A stretch of 64,000 nucleotides of DNA from Stemphylium vesicarium (lineage: Eukaryota > Ascomycota > Dothideomycetes > Pleosporales > Pleosporaceae). Shown piece by piece: positions 53,191-63,210 of the stretch (positions are counted from its first letter, which is position 1; every line of letters begins with the position of its first letter). The DNA is taken from assembly GCA_004380135.1 (NCBI GenBank), contig QXCR01000089.1, positions 124,001-188,000 on the forward strand, read 5' to 3'. The translations under genes and the position numbers were made by a program. Below the pieces are notes generated by a model. It worked only from the letters and a program-made list of their open reading frames with translations, searched no databases and was not told the origin of the DNA.

Positions 53191-54750
53191 TCATCGCGAA
53201 TCGCACCCCACGTCCTCCATCTCAACTTCCTCTTCAATCGTAGGCAAAACCTGATACCGCCCCGTCTTCCCCATGCGCTTCAAACACCTCTCCGTATGCA
53301 ACAAATGTCCTCTCTTTTGCCTGACAAAGCCCGCAAAGCACGCCGCACTCGATGCGATCGCGCCCGCGCTGATATAAATCGGGATCTTGAATTTCTGAGG
53401 CCGGTAAAATACCATTGTAGTCGCGAAAGAAAGCAGCTCGAAAAAGTTCTGCAGCGACATCTCGATAGCGGAAAAGGAGCCGCGTGTAGCTTCCGGGGCG
53501 TCTTCTTGCACGAGGTACTGCACGCAGAGATCGAAGCCCCAGAGGCCGATGCGCGAGAAACATACGCCAAGGACGAGAGCGATGCCTGCGAGCATTGGCT
53601 TGTTGTCGACTGTGAGGAAGAGGCCGATGGCTAGCGCGATCGCAAGAAGTTGCTCGTTGATGAACCACAATCCCGCGCGTACAGCGCCAATCTTATTCAT
53701 GAGCCATGGAGCTGCAACGGTGGCTGAGAGTTCGAGGGCGACGGATACGAGGCGCATGATGGAGACGTGGGTGCTTGTGAAGCCGAGAGTGAGGAGGTAC
53801 GTCGTCATTTGCGACGCGAAGCTAAGGACGGTTAGGTAAAGGAGTGACAGCGAGAAAGAAGCCAGGAAAGCGGGATTCTGAACGTAATCTTTCCATGGCG
53901 CGAAGTGCTGTGCTGCTATATTAAACAGAGGGGTGCGACGTGTGGGGCCAGGGTCTGACACGATATCCTGGTGGGAAAACTGTTGCAGCGCCGTATCTTG
54001 CGTTTCAAGCTCCTGCTTCGGCTCTTTTCCGCGCGCGAGGTCCGGGATAGCCGCATAAACATGTGCAATGGCGAAGTACTCGACTAGAACGCTGACTGCG
54101 TTTTGCGCGAAGACGACCCAGATTGCGACCTTGGTGGAGTAGCCATCGATGAGGCCGATGCCGACTGGAGCGACGAGTTTACAGACGAGATCGATTCTGC
54201 GCATCGTACTATTCAGCTCTTGACGGTTTAGTTGCAAGCTTTCAGAAACCACAATAATCCAGTCTCTTTCCACAGACACCGTGTTGGCGACGAAAGCGAG
54301 CTTTTCCACACATGCTAGCATGACGCTGCCGAAGAACAATCCGTACGTAACTGCACCCTTCTCTTTCCCACCAGCCAACATGAATTTCAGGATCAGACAG
54401 GATGCAGCGACCGAGAATCTCTGCCAGACAATACTCTGGCGCACGACATACAATCTATTACCCTGATCGACATGATGCCCAATCCACGATCCAAGGACCG
54501 CAGCAGCAGCAGAGCGAAACAGGGCATAGCACGATGCGAAGAACAGGGTCCCAGGAAAAATCGCAGCGAGGAAAATCACAGCGCCAAACTCGAACGTGCG
54601 CGCATTCCAAGTTGAAAGTGTGTGCGAGATGTAAAGGCGATACAGAAGTGATGATGTCGATCTTTGGGCGGGGTAGTCATGATGTGACAACGGCGTGGAG
54701 GACGACACGCTCGCCGATGAGCGCGGCGATGACGACGGCAGGGTCGTCAT
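53191..54750 (-). CDS. Ferroportin-like (SLC40) iron/metal exporter
   Basis: Single exon, 519 aa, ATG 54750. Ten or more hydrophobic helices are visible (e.g. FEFGAVIFLAAIFPGTLFFA, VGIGLIDGYSTKVAIWVVFA, LYLTVLSFASQMTTYLLTLG, MLAGIALVLGVCFSRIGLWG). Family-typical segments are AVLGSWIGHHVDQGNRL, LNRQELNSTMRRIDLVCKLV (conserved cytoplasmic motif) and GLWGFDLCVQYLVQEDAPEA. An N-terminal Ser/Thr-rich region is likely cytosolic. Ferroportins export ferrous iron; fungal members are scarcely characterised and might act on plasma or vacuolar membranes. No stops or frameshifts. Confidence 0.88.
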   Translation of the reverse strand: MTTLPSSSPRSSASVSSSTPLSHHDYPAQRSTSSLLYRLYISHTLSTWNARTFEFGAVIFLAAIFPGTLFFASCYALFRSAAAAVLGSWIGHHVDQGNRLYVVRQSIVWQRFSVAASCLILKFMLAGGKEKGAVTYGLFFGSVMLACVEKLAFVANTVSVERDWIIVVSESLQLNRQELNSTMRRIDLVCKLVAPVGIGLIDGYSTKVAIWVVFAQNAVSVLVEYFAIAHVYAAIPDLARGKEPKQELETQDTALQQFSHQDIVSDPGPTRRTPLFNIAAQHFAPWKDYVQNPAFLASFSLSLLYLTVLSFASQMTTYLLTLGFTSTHVSIMRLVSVALELSATVAAPWLMNKIGAVRAGLWFINEQLLAIALAIGLFLTVDNKPMLAGIALVLGVCFSRIGLWGFDLCVQYLVQEDAPEATRGSFSAIEMSLQNFFELLSFATTMVFYRPQKFKIPIYISAGAIASSAACFAGFVRQKRGHLLHTERCLKRMGKTGRYQVLPTIEEEVEMEDVGCDSR

Positions 54751-55069
54751 TGCGTTGGGAGATGGGAGTGTGCTGAAGATATGGATGTCGCCTCAAGGGA
54801 GAGAGAAGACATATTAGGAGGCACAAAGGAAAAATACCGTGATGGTCATGAGACGTTGGCGTGCGGACACCTTGGGCCTCCGAGTTGCCTCATTGATGGC
54901 TGGCTTTCCTCAATCTGGACCCTGGCGACCGGGTTTCGCTAGTTGGAAGCGGTTAGACTAGCAAAAGAGGGTCTGTCATTAGTGTGACATCGGCCCGGGT
55001 TTTACGCAGACCTGAGGTTTACAGGAAATTAAATCCAACGACTAATGTAGTCACTTGTTCCTACTAATA
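54751..55069. other. Promoter of ferroportin-like gene / edge of repeat island
   Basis: The ferroportin promoter occupies most of it. Base composition is ordinary up to about 55000 and then the repeat island begins. Confidence 0.4.
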
Positions 55070-55345
55070 TAGTGGCGACCGAAATCGGTTTCCGGTTCTG
55101 ACACTTCGAGTTATTCTGCGCGCACGGCCGTTAGAAAGGCTCTTTTCCAAATAAAGAGTAGCGCTTGCAGGGGGGGGTACATAAGGCTTGGACAGTGGCG
55201 AAGTTACGACAGTGGCGAAGTTACAAGCTGCGCCACATGTACCTCTACCTGCTTGTTCTCTGTACAACTCGAAACATGTACAAGGTCTCAGTAGGTGCGG
55301 GTCGGCCGCCCTCCCTGCTAGAGTCATGGGAGGAGTTCGTCAGTT
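55070..55345 (+). repeat. Left inverted terminus
   Basis: About 275 bp pairing with 59297-59545. It contains a 17-bp tandem duplication (GACAGTGGCGAAGTTAC) at about 55192-55227, present once and diverged (AAAGTGGCAAAGTTAC) in the right copy. Confidence 0.7.
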
Positions 55346-55837
55346 TAACGAAGACTAAGGCCGTAGTTTTTCATCACCTCTCTATCCACGCAGCATATCT
55401 TTCCACGACTGGATCGAGAGTAGCTTAAAGCTTCGCTGCAGCAAGTTCGCGCGCGACGTCTTTGCCTTAACTACTAACCTTTTATAATATAGATTAATTA
55501 ATTTTATATAGGATAGTAAAGGAATAATACTAGAAATTGTGTTTACCCTTTATAGATTTTGTTTAGCCTTACTCCGCCACATTCTACTACGTCGCCAACC
55601 GACAAGGCCAGCCCGTCGCGGCTGCCTAATTACCTCTTGCACCATCGCTCTTCCACAATCGCCCTTCCACGACTGGACTTTTCCGCGCAAAAAGTGCACT
55701 GTTGCCGCTGACTTTTACACTACTCTCGATAGCTACCATTATCACTGTTACTCTCGACTGAACGATCGCATAACGGCCGCCGCGTGCCACCAATTATTTA
55801 ACCTAATGCGATTAAGAGCTAGAACCTATACGACGTA
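55346..55837 (+). other. Former promoter of the NLR gene
   Basis: GC-moderate blocks alternate with AT-rich runs (55460-55560). The cytosine-rich stretch 55570-55720 has fewer TA dinucleotides than the coding part that follows. No other gene. Confidence 0.4.
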
Positions 55838-58800
55838 ATACGGCTCCTAAAGCTTAGTAGTAATAATAAGCTTAGCTTTACTAAAGACATTCTTAATAAG
55901 AATAAAATCCCTCGCTATGCTATACTTTCTTATACCTAGAAGGAAAGTAAAGAGGTAATATTTAACAAGTTCTTAAGCGAGTTAAGTAAGAGTAAGGTAG
56001 GCTATACTAAAATCTAGTTCTACGTATAATAGGCTAAACGCGACGGCTTAGAATACTTCTAGGTAGATACCTGCTATATTAATAAGGTAAATACTATTAA
56101 AGTCTAAGATACGATTAACTCTATATTTCGCTAGTATTAAGAGGCGGCATAATGCTATGTGTACCTTGCAGATATCTCTATATAAAAATAGAAAGTATAT
56201 AATAAGAACTTCCTATACCCTTAGGAGCCTTTATTTTAGCAAAGTAGATAGTTTACCTAAGGCTAGACTCTATAAGAGCTTATTGCGCCTCCTATTATTA
56301 TATTTTTCTTAAAAGAAGAAAATTGGCTAAGTGACAAGAAAACTCTAGAGCGATACATTCACGAGATAATAGGAGTCCCTATCTAAGCCCTTTAAGGGGC
56401 TCCTCTCTATAGATTTAGCAAAGAGGATTAATTATCGTGGTTAAGAGCCCGCTACACGACACGCAAAGAAGACAAAGTATACTTATTACTAGATATATTT
56501 AGTATCTTTATAGTGCTAAATTATAAGGAAGGTAAAGAGAACGCCTTTAGGAGGCTTTAGAAAGAGATTAATAAGTCCTTAGGTAATAAGGTACTCTCGT
56601 TAGATAGCGACCAAAGGCAGATACTGTTAGACTTATTGCGATTTAACTAAATCGATGTACAGCAGATAACTATTAAAAATGCCCACACTAAGATATATAA
56701 ATAGCTATTAATAAAGCCTAAGTATATTAACTAGCTTAATACCACTAAACTAGGCGAGCACCACGGCCTCTTGTGGATCAAAGGGAAGCCCGGAATAGGA
56801 AAATCTACTTTAATAAAGTTTTCTCTTGCTAATGCACGGAAAATAATGAAGAATAGAACTGTCATCTCTTTCTTCTTTAATGCACGAGGTGCGGCCATAG
56901 AGAAGTCTACGATCAGGACTTATCAGTCACTACTCCTGCAACTCCTCGAAAGGCTTCCGGCTCTTCAGTGCGTTTTCGACTCGCTCGGTCTCTCATCATT
57001 AAGCATCAGACCAGATCACCAATAGGGCATCGAATCACTTAAATCGCTACTAGAGCAAGCTATACAGAGCCTTAGGCAGTCTTCTATGATCTGTTTCATT
57101 GACGCCCTAGATGAATGTGAAGAAGAGCAGGTCCGAGATATAGTATAGTTCTTTGAACGCGTTGGCGAGCTTACAGCGTTAGCTAGTATTAGATTCTAAA
57201 TATGTTTTTTAAGCAGACATTACCCTTACATCACAATTAAGAAAGGGCTCAGTCTAGTGCTAGAAGGGCAAGAAGGACACAGCCAGGACATCACGAACTA
57301 CCTTAAGAGCGAATTAGAGATCGGGAAGAGCAAAATTGCGCAGTAGATCTAAAGGGAACTTTAAGAAAAGGCATCAGGAGTCTTTATATGGGTAGTTCTC
57401 GTTGTAGGCATCCTAAACAAAGAGCATGACCGTGGCCGGATCCATGCACTTCGGCGAAGACTTTAGGAGATTCCTGGCGACCTCCACACACTGTTTCGCA
57501 ATATCTTGACGCGCGATTCGCACAATAGAGACGAGCTAGCACTCTATATTCAATAGGTACTTTTCGCAAAGCAGCTATTAAGTCTAGAGTAGTTATACTT
57601 CGCTATTCTCTCTAGAGTTAAGCCTAAGGCAATGTCTAAGTAGGATCCTAATAAAGTTACTAAAGAGATAATCGAACTATTTATACTTAGCTTATTAAAA
57701 GGCCTAGCTAAGATAACGAAGTCTAAGAATTAGATAGTCTAATTTATTTATAAGTTAGTAAGGGACTTTCTCCTAAAAGATAATAGTCTCGGCGACATCT
57801 AGCCTAACCTTAGAAGCAATCTCTGGGGCCAAAGTCACGAGCGGCTAAAACATTGCTGCCTCACCTACATGAGTATGGATGTTTTTACTCCTCTAGAGAT
57901 TCGTAAGGAACTTCTAAAGGCTCAATCGCAATAGGCCGCCCAACTACGCTAGTTAGCGAACGACATGTTTCCTTTCCTGGAATATGTAGTATAAAACGTT
58001 CTCTACTATGCTAATTTAGTAGAAGAGAGTAATATTACCTAAGAGGATTTTATCTTAGGCTTTCTACTACTATCCTAGATTAAGTTAGCTAACTTATTTA
58101 AGAGGCATTAAGTACGTAGGTATATAGAAAAGATTAGTCTATTATATATATTTAGGAAGCGCAATCTTCCCTCTCTAATTTAAGCCTACCTATCTGCTAC
58201 CTTCTATCTTAAGATTAGAAAAGAATAATATAGACCCCCTCTCTTTATAGCCTTAGTAACCTAAAGCAAGCAGGCTCTTTAAGTATTTATAGATACTCTC
58301 TTTAAGGACTAGCTTCCTAGAAGTAGCCTTAATAAAACCTAGCCCTATTATTATAGTAATAGAGGGGATTGAAACCTTAGGCTCAGTTTCACTTTCTCGA
58401 AACAAAGGGGCGTTCTCTCTTATTTAGCGGAGCTTAGAAATAAGGCGATAGTCAAGCTGCTACTAGACACGGGCAAGGTCGACGTCGACGCGAAGGACAA
58501 TTTCGGCCGGACGCCGCTCTGGTGGGCAGCAGGGAACGGACACGAGGCGATAGTCAAGCTGCTGCTGGACACGGGCAAGGTCGACGTCGACGCGAAGGAC
58601 AATTTCGGCCAGACGCCGCTCTCGTGGGCAGCAGGGAACGGACACGAGGCGATAGTCAAGCTGCTGCTGGACACGGGCAAGGTCGACGTCGACGCGAAGG
58701 ACAATTTCGGCCAGACGCCGCTCTCGTGGGCAGCAGGGAACGGACACGAGGCGATAGTCAAGCTGCTGCTGGACACGGGCAAGGTCGACGTCGACGCGAA

Positions 58801-59125
58801 GGACAAGGACGGCCGGACGCCGCTCTCGTGGGCAGCAGGGAACGGACACGAGGCGATAGTCAAGCTGCTGCTGGACACGGGCAAGGTCGACGTCGACACG
58901 AAGGACAATCTCGGCCGGACGCCGCTCTCGTGGGCAGCAGAGAACGGACACGAGGCGATATTCAAGCTGCTGCTGGACACGGGCAAGGTCGACGTCGACG
59001 CGAAGGACAATTTCGGCCAGACGCCGCTCTGGTGGGCAGCAGGGAACGGACACGAGGCGATAGTCATGCTGCTGCGAGCGTACCGCCCCTATTTGTATGC
59101 TTTCTATGGCGTTAGAAGCATTTAA
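55838..59125 (+). pseudogene. RIP-mutated HET-NACHT-ankyrin NLR
   Basis: One plus-strand frame of 1096 codons runs from an ATA (55838, presumably a mutated ATG) to TAA 59123-59125. It is cut by dozens of TAG/TAA codons but shows no frameshift that I could find. The HET domain comes first (RLLKLSSNNKLSFTKDIL, QAKRDGLEYF, DTCYINK, TLQELIAPP). A NACHT domain follows at 56770-57180 with Walker A GKPGIGKST and Walker B MICFIDALDECEEE. An NLR-type winged-helix region follows (GVFIWVVLVVGILNKEHDRG). Six ankyrin units complete it. HET-STAND proteins act in non-self recognition and cell death. Nearly all stops match CAG/TGG changed to TAG, and Walker A survives. It is not expressible as a full protein here. 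Confidence 0.85.
58445..59056 (+). repeat. Six tandem 102-bp ankyrin units, GC-rich
   Basis: Units start at 58445, 58547, 58649, 58751, 58853 and 58955, with a partial seventh at 59057. Each encodes AIVKLLLDTGKVDVDAKDN and a GRTPLSWAAGNGHE-type half. They differ by only a few bases, mainly at the NFGR/NFGQ/KDGR/NLGR position and at one Ala/Thr codon. They retain GC-rich codons while the sequence just upstream is AT-rich. Confidence 0.92.
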
Positions 59126-59296
59126 ACAGTTATTCTTTTACTATTATAATTATTATTCTCTCTATCTTATAGAGGGCTAGAGATTAGCATAAATATATAG
59201 GTTGTATATTTACTACATTAAACCTTTGAGTATACTATAGGTTAACTAACTAAGGTGTCCACGTGCAGAATTTTGGATTAAATATTTGCCACTTGA

Positions 59297-59545
59297 TGCG
59301 GACGAACACCTTGATCACACTAGCAGGGAGGACGGCCGGCCATGATCTTGTAGATGTTTCAAATTGTATAGAGAACAACTAGGTAGAGGTACATGTGGCG
59401 CAGCTTGTAACTTTGCCACTTTCCAAGCCTTATGTACCTCCCCTGGAAGCGCTATTTCTCATTTGGTAAAGCGCATTCCTAGCGGCCGTGCGATCAGAAT
59501 AACTGAAGAGCCAGAACCGGAAACCGATTTCGGTCACGACTGTAT
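59297..59545 (-). repeat. Right inverted terminus
   Basis: Reverse complement of the left terminus, with about 15-20% visible differences by eye, including loss of one copy of the 17-bp duplication. Some differences are transitions of the RIP type. Confidence 0.7.
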
Positions 59546-59554
59546 TCAAAATAC
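59541..59554 (+). repeat. Target-site duplication, left copy
   Basis: TGTATTCAAAATAC directly before the LINE body. The identical 14 bases recur at 63197-63210. Confidence 0.8.
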
Positions 59555-62500
59555 CAGCTGTGGGGAGGAGAGGAGGTAACGCTGATCAGACAGGGCGAGG
59601 CAGACCCGATCATCGAGCTGATGACAGAACACGCGCTTAGCAGCCTGCTTCCGCGTGGCACCAAGACGTGGCAGTGCGGAGGCTACGAGACGACAATCGA
59701 CCTGGTGTTAGCGTTAAAAGAGCTGGCAGACACGCTGCTAAGATGCGCTGCTCACGACACCGAACACGGCTCCGACCACCAAATGATCGAGACGGTCTTC
59801 GACAGCTCCGTGCCAGTACCGCAGTAGCAAGAGCGGCTTCTACTCAAGAACGCACCGTGGAAAGCAATTAACGACAAGATCGCTAGAACGCTTAGCGTGA
59901 CTCCACCGGCGGGCACGACGCAGCAGAGGACCGACAGACTGATGGCGGCGGTGCTGGAGGCGGTGCACGCACTAACACCCAGGGCTAAGCCGTCACCATA
60001 CGCGAAGAGGTGGTGGACGCAGGACCTGACACAGCTACGCCGCATCTACACGCACTAGAGGAACCAAGCGAGAGCCGCGAGATGGTCAGGTGTTACCAGA
60101 CCAGAGCTAGAGGAGATCGCAAAGGGAGCGTTAAAGTAGTACTATAATACTATTTAATAATAGAAGAGAAAGCACTAAGATAACTTTCTAGTAGATAATA
60201 ATAATATCTAGAACGTAGCTAAGTATCTAAAAGTAAGTAATAAGGCGTTTAAGATAGTCTTAACGCTTTATAGAATAGATAAGATAACTATAAGTAACTT
60301 TAAAGAATAAGTAGAAGAGTTACTTAATATCTTTTTCCCTCTACTTCTTAGTAATATTAACGACGAAGGAGCTAGGCTATAGAGAGTACCTATAGAGATA
60401 CTAACTATCACGCTTAAGGAGATAGAAAGGCAGCTATACGCTACTAAGTTATAGAAAGCACCTAGAGACGACGGACTACCTGTTATAGTATGGAAGCAGG
60501 TCTGGCTGGTAGTGAAAGACCACGTGCTTGCGCTATTCCGACAGTCGCTAGAGGAGGGAGTGCTACCTAGCCAATAGAGACACGCTAGAATTATACCGCT
60601 TAAGAAGCTAGGCAAAGAAGACTACACTATTATAAAAGCATAGAGGCTAATCTTACTATTAGCTACTTTAGGCAAAGTACTAGAGTCTATAGTAGTAGAG
60701 AGGATTTCGCACATAGTAGAAACCCACGGGCTTCTGCCCACTAACCACTTTAGAGCGCGCAAGCAGCGATCAGCAGAGCAAGCACTAGTGCTGCTCCAAG
60801 AACAGATTTACACCGCGTGGCGGGGTCAACGGACTGTCAGCCTAATCAGCTTCGATGTCAAAGGAGCGTACAACGGGGTGTGCAAGGAAAGACTACTATA
60901 GAGAATAAAAGCGCAAGGCATACCGCAGAAGCTACTTAGATGGGTAGAGGCATTCTACTTAGAGCGCACCGCATTAATCTAGATTAACGGATAGGCCTCT
61001 AAGGGCTAAGAACTACTATAAGTAGGTCTACTATAAGGGTCGCCGCTATCGCTAATTCTATTTCTCTTCTTTAACGCTAATTTAGTGTAGTAACCTATTA
61101 ATATATATAAAAGAATAATCGCGTTTATTAATAACTTTACTACGTAGGTTATAGGCCTAATAGCGTAAAGTAATAGAGAGGGTATTAATACTATTATCTA
61201 AGACGCACTAGACTAGAAATAGAGAAGTAGAGTAATATTTAAAGTAAAAAAGATAGCTATTATTTACTTTACTTATAAGGCGTATAAGAGTGCTATAGAG
61301 CTCTTTATTATTAAGAGGTAAAGTATACTACTTAAAAACTATATTAAGATACTTAGTATACTTATAAATAATAGGCTTAAGTACTATAAATATATTATAA
61401 GAGTAGCTATAAAGGGACTAGAAGTAGCGTTAAAGCTTAGAAGACTAAGAGGGCTCTTACCTATAATAGTATAATAGCTATTTATAGTAATAGTTATACT
61501 AATAGTAGACTACGCGTTAAACGTATAAATATATACCTATAAAGATAAGCTAGTAAGACCTATTAATAAAGTATAAAGAATAAGTATATAAGTAATTATA
61601 GGGACGTTTCTTATAGTAGCGATATAGATAGTAGAGGTAGAGGCGCATATCCTAAGTATATAAGAGCGGTTCTAGAAGCGGGTAGTTAAGCTATAGACTA
61701 ATATCTACGCGCTATCTAAGACGAACCTATTATAGAGAAATACGTCGCAGATACAAAAATTTAGAAGATAGTACTACTCGCCGCTATTCTAGGTAGTAGA
61801 AGCGCTTAAGGATATAAATATAGAGTAAATAGAGATAATCTAGCTAGGTGTCCTAGCACCCTAGAAGAAGAGAGTATAAACTATAGTTAAGAACGTAGTA
61901 TAGGAGATAGAAATAAACTAGATAGTACGTATCGCTGTAAGCAGCTTAGCGCGGAACGGAGTAGTTGGAATGGGAGGCGCGATTAGCGTACAGTACAACG
62001 AAACGCAATCCTTCTCCATCACACTAGGCAAGAGAGAGGAACAGAATCCTTATGCAGCAGAGCTGGCAGCAATGGCTGAGGCGCTGGGCAGGCTATCGAA
62101 GCTGAGGTTTCGCAGCATCGCACTCATAACAAGAAACAAAGCCGCTGTGCTCACGCTTAGAAGACCACGGCAGCAGTCTGGGCAAAGCTATATTAGCCAG
62201 TTCTATAGGACTGTATAGACGCTAAAAAGAGATAGTAATATAGTAATAGTACTATAGCTACCTATAAGTAAAGAGTATAAGCTCGCACGCCTTACTAAAT
62301 AGGAGGCAAAGTTATTAATAAGACTAAACGCTACGCTATAGATATAGCTCTCTTAGATATAATTAACTACGCATAATATAGCTTATAAGTAAGGCATAGC
62401 TAAGAAGATATTAGTAAACGTAGGAGTATACTCTAGATAAATTAATATAGTACTACTAAGAAAGTATACGCGATAACTCTATAATAGGCTATTATAGAAA

Positions 62501-63196
62501 GAGAGTAGCGTGCTTACCTAGCTTAAAATAGGTATAGTATAGCTAAACACGTATTAACACTAAATTAAAGCATTAACGACAGACTAATGCGAATGTGGAT
62601 AGGTAGCAGAGACAGTGGAGCATTTTCTGTTCCGCTGCCGGAAGTGGACGATACAGCGGACAGAAATGCTGCGGTGCACGCAGATAAGCAGGGGAAATAT
62701 GTCATTCTACCTAGGCGGCAAAGCAGCGACAGACGACGTGAAATGGGCGCCAGATATGGATGCAGTGCGAGCGACGATACGATTCGCAATAGCAATACGA
62801 AGACTTAAGGCAAACTAATTTCTAACTACTAAGTTAGCCTAGCTTCTAATATAAACGTATTAGTAGCCTTATATAACTAATAGTAAATAGTACTTTAGCT
62901 ACTAAAGATAAGATATTAAATACTTAAAGAATCTCTTAGAGATACTAACTCTAAGCTAGTCTACTATTAGTAATACTAACTTATAAGTATTTAATAAGAA
63001 ATAATTATAGATAAAGAAAAGATATACTAAAATATAAAGTAAGAGCTTTAACTTAGATAATAAGCTATATAAAGAAGTAGGCTAAAGAAGATATATAGGC
63101 TAAGAAGACTAAGACGTAGCATAGGAAGTGTAAAGCTAGACTAGCGTTAGTAGCCCTTTCGGCTCGGCCGCCGGGCGTAAATAAATTGTGTGTGTG
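59555..63196 (+). mobile_element. 5'-truncated, RIP-mutated LINE retrotransposon
   Basis: The element starts inside the C-terminal part of an endonuclease-like domain (ELMTEHALSSLLPRGTKTW, TEHGSDHQMIETVFDS). A reverse transcriptase region follows: EGVLPS, WKQVWLVVKDHVLALFR, AWRGQRTVSLISFDVKGAYN. The catalytic FVDD is mutated to F-I-N-N at 61124-61135. An RNase H-like part (VGMGGAISVQYN, NPYAAELAAMAEALGRL, about 61950-62150) and a CCHC-like tail (CECGQVAETVEHFLFRCRKW, about 62588) come next. The 3' end is GGCTCGGCCGCCGGGCGTAAA (two ten-base blocks) followed by a short TG tail, typical of fungal LINEs of the Tad/I group. 5' truncation plus TSD indicates target-primed insertion. Many TAG/TAA codons make it inactive. 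Confidence 0.85.
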
Positions 63197-63199
63197 TGT
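63187..63199 (+). repeat. TG microsatellite tail of the LINE
   Basis: Short (TG)n run at the 3' end of the element, after AAATAAAT. It abuts the right target-site duplication. Confidence 0.75.
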
Positions 63200-63210
63200 A
63201 TTCAAAATAC
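63197..63210 (+). repeat. Target-site duplication, right copy
   Basis: TGTATTCAAAATAC, identical to 59541-59554. The first four bases overlap the TG tail, so the true duplication may be 10-14 bp. Confidence 0.8.

Larger units (their letters stand above)
55070..59545 (+). mobile_element. Terminal-inverted-repeat element enclosing a HET-NACHT-ANK gene
   Basis: The sequences at 55070-55345 and 59297-59545 are reverse complements of each other with mismatches. Both outer ends share GTSGYGACCGAAATCGGTTT, and both inner parts share ACATGTACCTCTACCT and CTCCCTGCTAG. Between them lies one NLR gene and no transposase. This is the structure of a large non-autonomous DNA transposon, or of a gene caught between two inverted repeat copies. 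No clear target-site duplication is seen at the outer borders. Internal sequence is heavily RIP-mutated. Confidence 0.65.

Noticed and set aside
58445..59056. CRISPR-like repeat array
   Set aside because: Units are contiguous coding repeats without spacers in a eukaryotic genome.
58420..59067. 215- and 196-codon repeat proteins on the minus strand, and a 197-codon plus-strand frame at 58522
   Set aside because: They are other frames of the 102-bp ankyrin units; a GC-rich repeat with period divisible by three leaves all frames open.
55070..59545. Giant 'Starship'-type element
   Set aside because: No tyrosine-recombinase (DUF3435) captain is visible, and the unit is only about 4.5 kb with long inverted repeats.
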